NCBI RefSeq assembly: GCF_000687165.1
Contig: NZ_JMKU01000014.1
Coordinates: forward strand, 99,715 to 163,714
From: Paracidovorax oryzae ATCC 19882
Lineage (GTDB): Bacteria > Pseudomonadota > Gammaproteobacteria > Burkholderiales > Burkholderiaceae_C
DNA length: 64,000 bases
Direction of reading: 5' to 3'
A program made the position numbers and the translations under genes. Below the pieces are notes generated by a model, which was not told where the DNA came from, did not search any database, and saw nothing but the letters and a program-made list of their open reading frames with translations. Each line of letters begins with the position of its first letter. Positions within the stretch are counted from its first letter, which is position 1. Below are positions 19,588 to 27,279 of the stretch, piece after piece.

Positions 19588-20265
19588 ATGCACCCGGAAC
19601 TCGCCGTGTTCTCGCACATGCACGTGGAGGGCGCCTGGAAGCTCTCCCGGGAAATGTCGTGGCCCTACCGGCTGGAAGACTGGCGCTTTGCGCTCGGCCA
19701 GGGCCAGGGCTTCGTGCTGCAGCGAGGCCAGGAAAGGGGCGAAAGTGGTGCTGCTCGAAGCCTCCACCATCGGCAACGCCGCGTCGGGACGCAAAGGCGG
19801 CCTGTGCAACGCCGGATGGCCGTGGACACCAACCACATGGTGACCTACTTCCGCACCACGCCGGACAACCGCCTGCTCCTGGGCGGACGGGCGCGCTTCG
19901 CCGTGTCCAACGAGACGTCCGACCGCAAGAGCGGGGCCATCCTGCAGGCCTCGCTGCGCCGCATATTCCCCGACCTGGGCCAGGCACGCATCGACTACTG
20001 CTGGGGCGGCATGGTGGACATGACGCGGGACCGGCTGCCGCGCGCCGGAGAGCGCAACGGCATCTACTACTCCATGGGCTATAGCGGCCACGGAACCCAG
20101 ATGTCCACCCTGATGGGCTCCATCATGGCGGAGGTCATGGACGGCCGCACCGACCTCAACCCCTGGAAGGACTTCGACTGGCCGGCCATCGCGGGCCACT
20201 TCGGCAAGCCCTGGTTCCTGCCGCTCGTCGGCGCCTGGTACCGGCTCAAGGACAGGCTGTCCTGA
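19588..20265 (+). pseudogene. Composite remnant: GNAT N-terminus joined to a deleted, frameshifted FAD oxidoreductase
   Basis: The open frame (225 codons) is not one protein. Codons 1 to ~50 (HMHVEGAWKLSREMSWPYRLEDWRFALGQGQGFVLQ) resemble the start of GNAT acetyltransferases of the dehydrogenase neighbourhood. From 19742, in the +1 frame, KVVLLEASTIGNAASGRKGG is the FAD-binding region of a second DAO-type oxidase. From 19816 the first frame resumes with AVDTNHMVTYFRTTPDNRLL and the C-terminal half of that oxidase (RIDYCWGGMVDMTRDRLPR, YYSMGYSGHGTQMSTLMGS). The N-terminus of the oxidase and roughly 200 codons in its middle are missing. Two deletions and a frame change make function unlikely, though the fused frame has no stop. 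Confidence 0.75.
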
Positions 20266-20299
20266 GCAGGGGCAGGCGCCCCTGCCCACCGGGGTTACG

Positions 20300-22447
20300 T
20301 CAGAAGTCCACCTTCACGCCCACCTTCAGGCTGCGTCCGGGCAGCGGCGCCTTCGGGAACGCCGTGGTCGTCAGGATCGACGTGGGGCTGTAGGCCAGCT
20401 TGTCGGTGATGTTGTCCAGCCGTGCGTACCAGAGTGCGGTGCTCCGGGTGGCGCCGAACTGCCACTGCGTGCGGTAGCCGAGCGAGGCGTTCCACAGCGT
20501 GTATGCGCCGGTCGCTCGCGTACCGTCGTCGGGCACACGGTCCTGGGCGGCCAGGTAGTCGAAACCCAGCCCTGCGCGCCAGGGGCCGCTCGCCCACAGC
20601 AGCGTGCTGCCCAGGCGCAGGGGCGCGATGCGCGGCAGCGGCTGGCCCGTATCGCGGTTGGTGGCGCGCACGATGTCGCCGCGCAGCTGCAAATCCAGCG
20701 TGGAGCCGTCGCCGAGCAGGCGGGATTCCGGGGCCACCACGCCGCTCTCGCCCACCAGGCGCACGCTGCCGCTGGCCTCCAGGCCGTAGAAGCGCGCGCG
20801 CACGCCCTGGTAGCGGTACTCGGGCAGTGCGCCGTCCGTGCCGGCAGGCACCACGTCGCCCTCCTCCGAGCGCAGCAGCCCGGTGGGCGTCAGGCCGATG
20901 TAGTTGGAGAACTGGCTCAGGAAGGCCGTGGCGGCGAAGCGGTTGGGGCCGCTCTTCCAGGCCGCGCCCACATCCACGCTCGTCGCCTTTTCCAGTCCGA
21001 GGCCCGGGTCTCCCGTCTCCCAGGCGCCCGTGGCCACGTGCGGACCGTTGGCGAACAGTTCGTAATCCTTGGGCGCGCGCTGGGTGTACGACAGGTTGGA
21101 AGTGAGCTGCCAGTCGGGCGCGAGGTTGAACAGCGCGCCCACGGCGGCGCTGTGCGGATGGAAATCGTGCCTGCCCACGGCGAAGCGGTCCACGTCCGGG
21201 CTGCCGAAGGATTCGACCGAGTCCCGCTCCGCGCGGGCGCCGAAGGTCAGCTTGCCCCAGTCCATGCCCAGCTCCTCATGCAGGAACAGCGCGGTGCTGT
21301 GGCTGCGGCTGCGGGGCGCGAAGGCCTCCTCGCCCTCTGCCGAGAAGCGAGAGGCCTCGGCCTGCAGGCCGATGACGCCCTGCAGCCGGCCGATGGGCGC
21401 GTGCCGGGCCTCCACCCGCAGGTCGTTGCCGCCATTGCGGAAGGTGGTGCCAGGCGCTCCGCCTTCGTACTCGGTATGGCGGTAGTCCGTATGGCTGGCC
21501 TGCACCCGCACGCTCTGCAGCGGGCCTGCGCCGAAGCGCCACAGGCCATCCAGCGCGTAGCGGTTGGAACGCATGCCGATCGTCACGTCGTCTTCTGCCA
21601 CCGTGCCGTAATCGCTGCGGTAGGTGCTGGCCGACAGGCCCAGGTAGCCTTGGTCGAAGAAGGCGGTTCCGCCCACGGCGCCTCCGCGCGTATGGCTGGC
21701 GGAGTTGCAGATGCGCCGCGCCAGGCCGGGAGAGCCGGGCTTGGTGCAGGTCAGGTCGATGGGCACGCGCACATCGTCCGTATTGCGGTCGAACACGTCG
21801 GCATGCAGGGCGAAGCGGTCGTTGCCGCCTTCCACCATCGCCGCGCCCGCACGCTCGCCGTTGCCGGTGGCGGCCGAGGCTTCGGCCTTGCCGTCCACGC
21901 CGTTCAGCGGCTCGCGCGGGATGCGGTTGTCGATCACGTTCACCACGCCCCCCACCGCACTGCCGCCATAGAGCAGCGCCGCCGGGCCGCGCAGCACTTC
22001 GATGCGCTCGGTGGTCAGGGCCTCGGTGGGCACGGCGTGGTCGAAGCTCAGGGCCGAGGCGTCCAGCGTGGCGCCGCTGTTCTGCAGCACGCGGATGCGG
22101 TCGCCGTCCAGGCCGCGGATGATGGGCCGGCTGGCGTTGGGGCCGAAGTAGGTGCTGCTGACGCCCGGCAGGCCATCCAGCGTCTGGCCGAGGGTCGATT
22201 CGGTGCGCAGGGTGAGGTCGTCGCCGGACAGCTGGGCGGCGGGCACGACCACCGTGTCGGCGCCCAGCGGATTGCCGGTGACGGTCACCTCGGGCAAACG
22301 CGCGCGGGGTGCGGCGGAGGACGTGTCAGCGTCGGCGGCCGTCTGCGCGCGGGCACCGGAGGCCGCCAGCAGCAGCACGGCACAGGCGAGCGGATGCAGC
22401 GCCGCGCGGCCGGAGCGGCCCGGGAAGGAAAAAGCGTTGGAATTCAT
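20300..22447 (-). CDS. TonB-dependent outer-membrane receptor, probable zinc uptake (ZnuD-like)
   Basis: A 715-residue receptor. Signal peptide from the ATG at 22447 (MNSNAFSFPG ... SGARAQ), then the plug: LPEVTVTGNPLG, TLGQTLDGLPGVSSTYFGPNASRPIIRGLDGDRIRVLQNS, ERIEVLRGPAALLYGGSAVGGVVNVID. The barrel ends in the canonical C-terminal Phe (KVGVKVDF). An extracellular loop with two cysteines (DLTCTKPGSPGLARRICNS, about residues 240-262) recalls the Cys-paired loop of ZnuD-type zinc receptors. It is the last gene of a minus-strand cluster headed by a Fur-family gene with a regulatory palindrome. Zinc as substrate is inferred from that context; other metals remain possible. Confidence 0.87.
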   Translation of the reverse strand: MNSNAFSFPGRSGRAALHPLACAVLLLAASGARAQTAADADTSSAAPRARLPEVTVTGNPLGADTVVVPAAQLSGDDLTLRTESTLGQTLDGLPGVSSTYFGPNASRPIIRGLDGDRIRVLQNSGATLDASALSFDHAVPTEALTTERIEVLRGPAALLYGGSAVGGVVNVIDNRIPREPLNGVDGKAEASAATGNGERAGAAMVEGGNDRFALHADVFDRNTDDVRVPIDLTCTKPGSPGLARRICNSASHTRGGAVGGTAFFDQGYLGLSASTYRSDYGTVAEDDVTIGMRSNRYALDGLWRFGAGPLQSVRVQASHTDYRHTEYEGGAPGTTFRNGGNDLRVEARHAPIGRLQGVIGLQAEASRFSAEGEEAFAPRSRSHSTALFLHEELGMDWGKLTFGARAERDSVESFGSPDVDRFAVGRHDFHPHSAAVGALFNLAPDWQLTSNLSYTQRAPKDYELFANGPHVATGAWETGDPGLGLEKATSVDVGAAWKSGPNRFAATAFLSQFSNYIGLTPTGLLRSEEGDVVPAGTDGALPEYRYQGVRARFYGLEASGSVRLVGESGVVAPESRLLGDGSTLDLQLRGDIVRATNRDTGQPLPRIAPLRLGSTLLWASGPWRAGLGFDYLAAQDRVPDDGTRATGAYTLWNASLGYRTQWQFGATRSTALWYARLDNITDKLAYSPTSILTTTAFPKAPLPGRSLKVGVKVDF

Positions 22448-22598
22448 GGCGGGCGACGAAAAAGAAAGAGAACACGGCGCCGCACGCGTGGTGCCCGCAT
22501 GCCCCGTGCAGGCATGCAGGCGCCACGGCAGGCGCACAGCGGATGCAAAAAAAGGAGGAAGGCCGCTGCGCCCTGGCGGGTCGAGCGGCGAGGCTGGA

Positions 22599-23042
22599 TC
22601 AGGCCGCGCGGGAATGCGGCGGCGCGCGGGCCAGGAAGGCGCGCTGCGGCCGCGCGCCGACGCCCGTTGCGGGCAGGTCGCCAGGTGCCGGCGCCGCCGC
22701 CGGCATCGCTACCGGCAACAGCGCGGGCAGCAGGGCCGCTCCGAAGAGCGACTGGTCGAGCAGATGGCAATCGCTGTCCGCATGGTGCGAGAACAGCACC
22801 TGCAGCAGGCCCGCATCGTGGCCATGCGAAGGCGGGATGAGACCGGCCCCGCCGCCCTGCAGCGCCATGGCCGCCACCGGCCCATGCACCACCTGGTGCA
22901 CGCGGCCCAGCGCCGGAGCGAGCACCAGGGCCGCCGCCAGCCACATCCACAGCGCGAACGCGCGGCTGCGCATCCGCAGGGCGCCTGCTGGCGGCAGCGC
23001 GTCCAGGGAGCAGCGGCGGATGATGGCGGCGGGCCGGATCAC
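22599..23042 (-). CDS. His-rich small membrane/periplasmic protein (DUF2946-like)
   Basis: A 147-residue protein with an N-terminal hydrophobic anchor (about residues 27-45, FALWMWLAAALVLAPALG). A metal-ligand-rich middle follows: HQVVHG, SHGHDAG and FSHHADSDCHLLDQSLFG. The C-terminus is Pro/Ala-rich. The pattern of a late Cys-x-L-x-DQ after clustered His resembles DUF2946 proteins that accompany metal TonB receptors. The start is GTG at 23042, overlapping the DUF3299 stop by 4 bp (GTGA). I infer a metal-handling role between receptor and ABC system; no activity is known. Confidence 0.65.
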   Translation of the reverse strand: MIRPAAIIRRCSLDALPPAGALRMRSRAFALWMWLAAALVLAPALGRVHQVVHGPVAAMALQGGGAGLIPPSHGHDAGLLQVLFSHHADSDCHLLDQSLFGAALLPALLPVAMPAAAPAPGDLPATGVGARPQRAFLARAPPHSRAA

Positions 23043-23623
23043 TTCACGGGCTCGGCGTTGACCATGCGGTAGAACAGGCCGTACTCGTCATTGCCCAGCG
23101 TCTTGAATTCGCCCTGCACCACGATGGGCTCCAGCGAATACGGCACGCCGACGGAGGCCTTCACCTCCACCATGCTCTCCGGCCCGCCGGGAATGCAGAA
23201 CGCGCAGGTCAGCGGTACGGAAGTCAGCAGGAAATGGCGCTGCAGCGGGCGCGTGTCCATGGGCACCATGAAACCCTGCAGGCGCTGCACCTTGCCGTCC
23301 AGCGCCTTCTGCTCGGCATTGAAAACGGGTGCGATACGCGTCTTCAGGGTCTTCTTGGTGAGATTGGTCAGCGTGGACCATGGCACGACATCCTCGCGCC
23401 GCGGCAAGGGCTTGATCGGGCTCTGCGGGCTGTGGTAGCCGGGCCCGGAACCGGCCGGGAGCCCCCCGGGGCCGGGCAGGCCGCCAGCGGCGGGTGCCCC
23501 GAGCGGCGACGAAAGTTCAGGAACAGCCGCGCCCCCGCCGCCGGAGGCCGGTGCAGCCCCCTGCGCGGCCAGGGTGCCCGTGCATGCCAGGGCACAGGCG
23601 AGGAACGAAAGCGGGAATTTCAT
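23039..23623 (-). CDS. DUF3299 domain periplasmic protein
   Basis: A 194-residue secreted protein: signal peptide (MKFPLSFLACALACTGTLAAQG), a Gly/Pro/Ala linker, then a DUF3299 domain (about residues 85-194) with VPWSTLTNLTKKTLK, VQRLQGFMVPMDT, HFLLTSVPLTCAFCIPGGPESMVEV and VVQGEFKTL. The CAFC pair could bind metal. In Pseudomonas aeruginosa a DUF3299 gene (PA4066) belongs to the zinc-starvation operon PA4063-PA4066 next to a LolD/FtsX-type ABC pair; the same set is seen here. The ATG at 23623 is chosen because it begins the signal peptide. Confidence 0.82.
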   Translation of the reverse strand: MKFPLSFLACALACTGTLAAQGAAPASGGGGAAVPELSSPLGAPAAGGLPGPGGLPAGSGPGYHSPQSPIKPLPRREDVVPWSTLTNLTKKTLKTRIAPVFNAEQKALDGKVQRLQGFMVPMDTRPLQRHFLLTSVPLTCAFCIPGGPESMVEVKASVGVPYSLEPIVVQGEFKTLGNDEYGLFYRMVNAEPVK

Positions 23624-23684
23624 CGGATACACGGTGTTCGCGGGGGAGATCATCGCATGCGGCACCGGCCCGGGGCCGGCGCAC

Positions 23685-23966
23685 TCAATGCTGGTGCTTC
23701 ATTCCGCAGAATTTGCCGATGGCCAGGCCTTTGCAGGCGGCCTGGAGTTCCTTCACGCACTGGTCGTGCCCCTTGCCGGACTCCAGGCACTTGGCGGCGG
23801 CTTCATGCGCCGCGGCCATGGCCCGGTGGCGCTGGATGTCGGCCTGGATCTCCTTGTCGCCGTGCGCATGCTCCTTGGTGTCCTGGGCATGGGCGGACAG
23901 TGCGCCCAAGGCCAGCAGCGGCGCGCAGGCCAGGGCGATGGCGGTGGATCGGAAAGTGCGGTGCAT
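23685..23966 (-). CDS. Small Cys/His-containing periplasmic protein
   Basis: A 93-residue product from the ATG at 23966. It has a signal peptide (MHRTFRSTAIALACAPLLALGALSAHAQ), a His-containing segment EHAHGDKEIQADIQRHRAMAAAH and a C-terminal part with four cysteines (AAKCLESGKGHDQCVKELQAACKGLAIGKFCG), ending in MKHQH. The metal-ligand density and place between an ABC permease and a DUF3299 gene suggest a periplasmic zinc carrier, the position held by PA4063 in P. aeruginosa. That role is inference; it is hidden within a longer reading frame of another gene's shadow. Confidence 0.75.
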   Translation of the reverse strand: MHRTFRSTAIALACAPLLALGALSAHAQDTKEHAHGDKEIQADIQRHRAMAAAHEAAAKCLESGKGHDQCVKELQAACKGLAIGKFCGMKHQH

Positions 23967-24022
23967 GGAGGTTCCTTTCGGACAGTGAAAAAACAAAAAA
24001 GAAGGCAGCGGGACTGCGGTGT

Positions 24023-25294
24023 TCAGGGCCGCCCCAGCAGTTCGCCCGCATCGACGCGGTAGGCCTGCAGGGCCGGCAGCAGGGCGGCCAGCACGGCCAG
24101 CGCCGCGGCAAGCGCGGGAACGGCCCATTCCCCGGGCAGCCAGACCCAGCCGGTCACCGGCATGGCATTGCGCGCGGCCAGCAGGCGCCCCACTCCTTCG
24201 GCCAGCAGGTGCCCGCAGGCCAGGCCCAGCAGCGACGCGATCAGGGCGAGCCACAACGCCTCGCACAGCAGCAGCCCGCCCACGCGGGCCGGCGGCGCGC
24301 CCAGCATGCGCAGCATGGCGAGGTCGGCACGGCGCTCGCGCACCGCGTTCCACAGCGCAATGAACACGCTCAGCGCGGCCACGCCCAGCAGCACGCCGCC
24401 GAAGGCGCGCAGCACGTCGGCCCCCACGCCCAGCAGGCCCACGAGCCGGGTGATCTCGACCGCGGGCGACGCGGCCTGCATGGGGGTGCCGCTGTTGATG
24501 GCACGCGGCAGCGTCACCGCCGCCAATGGGCTGCGGTAGCGCACCAGCGCCAGCGTGACCTCGCGCTCCTGGCGCAGCACCTCCAGGTCGTCCGGGTCGT
24601 CGGCCTGCGCGGATTCGTGCACCTTCCACACCGATTCCGTGGCGGTGAGCACCAGCCGGTCGAGCACGCAGCCGCATGGCTGCAGCACGCCCACCACCGT
24701 GTACGGATTGTCGCCATGCGCCTCGCCTCCCGGGGCCAGGCCGTGCGTGCCCACGAAGGACTGCCCCAGCAACCCGCCGGGCCCGCTGCCGAGGGTGGTG
24801 CGTCCGGCATCAACGGCAGCGCGCCGCATCGCCCCTGCCACGGTGGCGCCCAGCACGGCCTCCATGGGGCGGATCCAGACGCGCCCGGCCGCCCATGCGG
24901 CACCGTAGTGGGCGGGATACTCCGGCGTCGTCCCGACGATGCGGTAGCCGGCGAAACTGTCGCCCAGGCTCAGCGGGATCGCCTGCGCCACGAGCGGATT
25001 GCGCTGCAGGGCCTCGAAATCCTGCAGCGCGATATTGCCGGGCGGCACGTCGATGTGGAACACGCCCGCCAGGATCAGCTGCAGCGGGCTGCCCTTCGCG
25101 CCGACCACCAGGTCGATTCCCTGCACATCGCGCTCGAAGCCCCGGTCCACCTGCTCGGACACCAGCAGCACCAGCACCACGGCGGCCAGCCCCAGCGTCA
25201 GCAGCAACAGGTTGAGCGCCGATGCCAGCGGGCGCGACCAGAGGTAGCGCCACGACAGCCGCAGAAGTTCGCCGGCACGGGCTGCCGCGCTCAT
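24023..25294 (-). CDS. ABC transporter permease (FtsX/MacB-like)
   Basis: A 423-residue permease with the FtsX/MacB topology: one N-terminal span (YLWSRPLASALNLLLLTLGLAAVVLVLLVSEQ), a large periplasmic domain (about 45-290) and three C-terminal spans (LGVAALSVFIALWNAV, LLLCEALWLALIASLLGLACGHLLA, WAVPALAAALAVLAALLP). The periplasmic part opens with IDLVVGAKGSPLQLILAGVFHIDVPPGNI, seen in the permeases of Zur-linked LolCDE-like systems. Its start overlaps the ATPase stop by 4 bp. In this neighbourhood it most likely powers a periplasmic metal-trafficking or lipoprotein process rather than classical import. Confidence 0.87.
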   Translation of the reverse strand: MSAAARAGELLRLSWRYLWSRPLASALNLLLLTLGLAAVVLVLLVSEQVDRGFERDVQGIDLVVGAKGSPLQLILAGVFHIDVPPGNIALQDFEALQRNPLVAQAIPLSLGDSFAGYRIVGTTPEYPAHYGAAWAAGRVWIRPMEAVLGATVAGAMRRAAVDAGRTTLGSGPGGLLGQSFVGTHGLAPGGEAHGDNPYTVVGVLQPCGCVLDRLVLTATESVWKVHESAQADDPDDLEVLRQEREVTLALVRYRSPLAAVTLPRAINSGTPMQAASPAVEITRLVGLLGVGADVLRAFGGVLLGVAALSVFIALWNAVRERRADLAMLRMLGAPPARVGGLLLCEALWLALIASLLGLACGHLLAEGVGRLLAARNAMPVTGWVWLPGEWAVPALAAALAVLAALLPALQAYRVDAGELLGRP

Positions 25295-25974
25295 GGCCCG
25301 GCCTCCCCGGCCAGGGATTGCGCCCCCCGCTCCAGCGACACCGTGGCGGCCCGGGGCGCGAGCGCGTCGATCGCGCGGCGGTCGTGCGTGGCGACCACCA
25401 GCGTGGCACCGCAGCCGGCAGCGCTGCCGGCCAGCAGCGCCAGCGCAGCGGCGGCGGCCTCGTCATCCAGGCTGGCAGTGGGCTCGTCGGCCAGCAGCAC
25501 GCGCGGCGAGAGCAGCACGGCGCGCGCCAGCGCCACCCGCTGGGCCTGGCCACCGGAGAGCTGGTGCGGATGGCGCCGGGCCAGCCCGCCGAGGCCCAGC
25601 CGGTCCAGCACCGCGGCGATCGCCCGGTCGTCCCGGGGCAGTCCGGCCGCGAAGAAGGCCAGCGCGAGGTTTTCGGAAACGGTAAGCGCCGGCGAAAGAT
25701 GCAGTGCCTGCGGCAGGAAGCCGACGGTGCGCGCGCGCCATGCGTCGCGCCCCGCCTGGCCGGGCGGGGCCTCTCCGGCCAGATCCCGGTCCGCCACCAC
25801 CAGCGTGCCGGCCGATGCCGAGCGCAGGCCGGCAGCCAGGGCCAGCCAGGTGGACTTTCCCGAGCCCGAAGGCCCGCGCAACAGCAGGCAGCCGCCCTGG
25901 GGCAGGTCCACATCCGGAAAACGCAGGGACGGGCCGCCGGAATGGGTAAATTCCAGCCCGCGCGACCGGATCAT
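25291..25974 (-). CDS. ABC transporter ATP-binding protein (LolD/MacB type)
   Basis: A 227-residue ATPase. Walker A is LRGPSGSGKSTWLALAAGL (about residues 33-45), the Q-loop is in VGFLPQALHLSPALTVSENLAL, the signature is HQLSGGQAQRVALARAVLLS, Walker B is VLLADEPTASLDD, and the switch His is in VVATHDRRAID. The ATG at 25974 overlaps the stop of the upstream Fur-family gene (ATGA). The much longer frame running to 26496 is antisense noise through that gene. It pairs with the FtsX-like permease. Confidence 0.92.
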   Translation of the reverse strand: MIRSRGLEFTHSGGPSLRFPDVDLPQGGCLLLRGPSGSGKSTWLALAAGLRSASAGTLVVADRDLAGEAPPGQAGRDAWRARTVGFLPQALHLSPALTVSENLALAFFAAGLPRDDRAIAAVLDRLGLGGLARRHPHQLSGGQAQRVALARAVLLSPRVLLADEPTASLDDEAAAAALALLAGSAAGCGATLVVATHDRRAIDALAPRAATVSLERGAQSLAGEAGP

Positions 25975-26474
25975 CCGCGGGTCTCCCCGGCCCCGGTGCC
26001 CGCGCATTCCGCGCACCGGCCGCGCACGGAGACATCCGCGGCCAGCTCGGCGTGGCCGGCTTCCGCCAAGGCCTGGAGCACGCGGCGCATGGCGGCGCGC
26101 AGCGGAGCCGCCCCGTCGGCGATGCGGAACTGGCGGTGGCATTCGGCACACTCGAAGCGCGCACCCCAGCGCTCCTGGGAGCTGCCCGCCAGCGTGTAGC
26201 GCGTCACGCGTTGCGCGTCCACATGGCGGTCGAGCAGCCCGGCCACGGCGAGGCGGTCCAGCAGGCGATAGACCGTGACGCGGTTGGCCGGCACGCCGCG
26301 CCGCTCCAGCGCCGCGACGACCTCCGTGCCCGAACGCGCCGCCGAAGGATCGGACTCCATCAGCGCCAGCACGGCCCGCACGGCCCGCGTGGAGCGCAGG
26401 CCCTGCGGCAAAGCACGCTGCGCGGCGGAAGGCGATGGCGCGGACGGGTCCGTGGATGCGGCGGGAATCGGCAT
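25971..26474 (-). CDS. zur: Fur-family regulator, probable zinc uptake regulator Zur
   Basis: A 167-residue Fur-family protein: winged helix (about 25-95) with LRSTRAVRAVLALME, SGTEVVAALERRGVPANRVTVYRLLDRLAVAGLLDRH; then the dimer/metal domain with FECAECHRQFRI and RCAECAGTG, two CxxC pairs for the structural zinc. It heads an operon with an ABC pair, Cys/His-rich periplasmic proteins, DUF3299 and a TonB receptor, each overlapping or close to the next. A perfect inverted repeat lies 29 bp upstream of its start. Zur is favoured over Fur or PerR by the companions; the metal is not provable by sequence. Confidence 0.85.
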   Translation of the reverse strand: MPIPAASTDPSAPSPSAAQRALPQGLRSTRAVRAVLALMESDPSAARSGTEVVAALERRGVPANRVTVYRLLDRLAVAGLLDRHVDAQRVTRYTLAGSSQERWGARFECAECHRQFRIADGAAPLRAAMRRVLQALAEAGHAELAADVSVRGRCAECAGTGAGETRG

Positions 26475-26502
26475 GGCGTGCGGCCTGGCAATGCAAGCCT
26501 GT

Positions 26503-26523
26503 TAATGCAATCGTGTTGCATTA
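26503..26523. promoter_or_regulatory. Zur-type operator upstream of the zinc operon
   Basis: TAATGCAA, five bases, TTGCATTA: a perfect 8-5-8 inverted repeat, AT-rich in a GC-rich setting, located 29 bp upstream of the Fur-family gene start and overlapping where its promoter must be. The dyad is seen directly; assigning it to Zur rests on its position before the regulator gene. Confidence 0.72.
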
Positions 26524-26557
26524 TGCATCCAGGCCGCGCGCCAGTGGCCGGTGGTGG

Positions 26558-27115
26558 CTATTCGGGCTTGAGGTAGCGCGCGAACGTCTTGCGGAATTTC
26601 TCCACCTTGGGCCCCACGACGAAGGCGCAGTAGCCCTGCTCCGGATGGTTCAGGTAGTAGTCCTGGTGGTAGTCCTCCGCCGGCCAGTAGGACTCCAGCG
26701 GCTGCACTTCGGTGACGATCGGCGCACCGAACAGCCGGTCCTGCGACATCTGCCGCACCATGTCCTCCGCCAGTTCCTGCTGCGCGGGGGTGGCGGTGTA
26801 GATGCCGCTGCGGTACTGCGTGCCCACGTCGTTGCCCTGCCGGTTGAGGGTGGTCGGGTCGTGGGTGGCGAAAAAGATTTCCAGGATCTCCCGCAGGCCG
26901 ATGACTTCGGGGTCGAAGGTCAGACGCACCACCTCCGCATGGCCCGTCCTGCCCGAGCAGACCTGCTCGTAGGTCGGGTGCGGCACCTGGCCATTGGCGT
27001 AGCCGCTCTCGACGTCGGTGACGCCGCGCACGCGGTCGAAGACGGCTTCGGTGCACCAGAAGCAGCCACCGCCCAGGGTGATGGTTTCGGATGGGTTGTT
27101 GCGAGGGCTTTCCAT
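26558..27115 (-). CDS. msrA: Peptide-methionine (S)-S-oxide reductase
   Basis: Repairs oxidised methionine with thioredoxin as reductant. The 185-residue protein has the catalytic GGGCFWCTEAVFDRVRGV near residue 16-20, SGYANG, YEQVCSGRTGHAEVVRLTFDPEVIGLREILEIFFATHDPTTLNRQGNDVGTQYRSGIY, and a C-terminal HPEQGYCAFV with the likely resolving Cys. This is the family's standard length and motif order. The stop lies only 35 bp from the Zur-type palindrome, so it is a separate upstream unit on the same strand. Confidence 0.95.
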   Translation of the reverse strand: MESPRNNPSETITLGGGCFWCTEAVFDRVRGVTDVESGYANGQVPHPTYEQVCSGRTGHAEVVRLTFDPEVIGLREILEIFFATHDPTTLNRQGNDVGTQYRSGIYTATPAQQELAEDMVRQMSQDRLFGAPIVTEVQPLESYWPAEDYHQDYYLNHPEQGYCAFVVGPKVEKFRKTFARYLKPE

Positions 27116-27258
27116 GGTTTTCCTGTGCTGTGTGGAGGGTGGCGTGCCGCCATGCTAGCCATCCGCCCGCCGTGCTGCAGTAGGACGCCGTCGCCCTGCC
27201 CGTTCCGGCGGTGGATGCCCGGAGACCCGTTGACGCAGCCGAAGCCGGTCGCTACATT

Positions 27259-27272
27259 ACTAACCAGTCAGT
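27259..27272. promoter_or_regulatory. TetR-type operator before its own gene
   Basis: ACTAACCAGTCAGT fits the dyad ACTnACnnGTnAGT and lies 7 bp upstream of the TetR-family start codon at 27280. Such TNACTGACTGGTTAGT-like sites are typical of autoregulated AcrR/TetR genes. Binding here would block translation initiation region access by RNA polymerase. Confidence 0.65.
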
Positions 27273-27279
27273 CATTAAT

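Noticed and set aside
19588..20265. A single intact 225-residue protein
   Set aside because: Parts of two unrelated families occur in different frames, which fits deletions in a decayed cluster rather than one gene.
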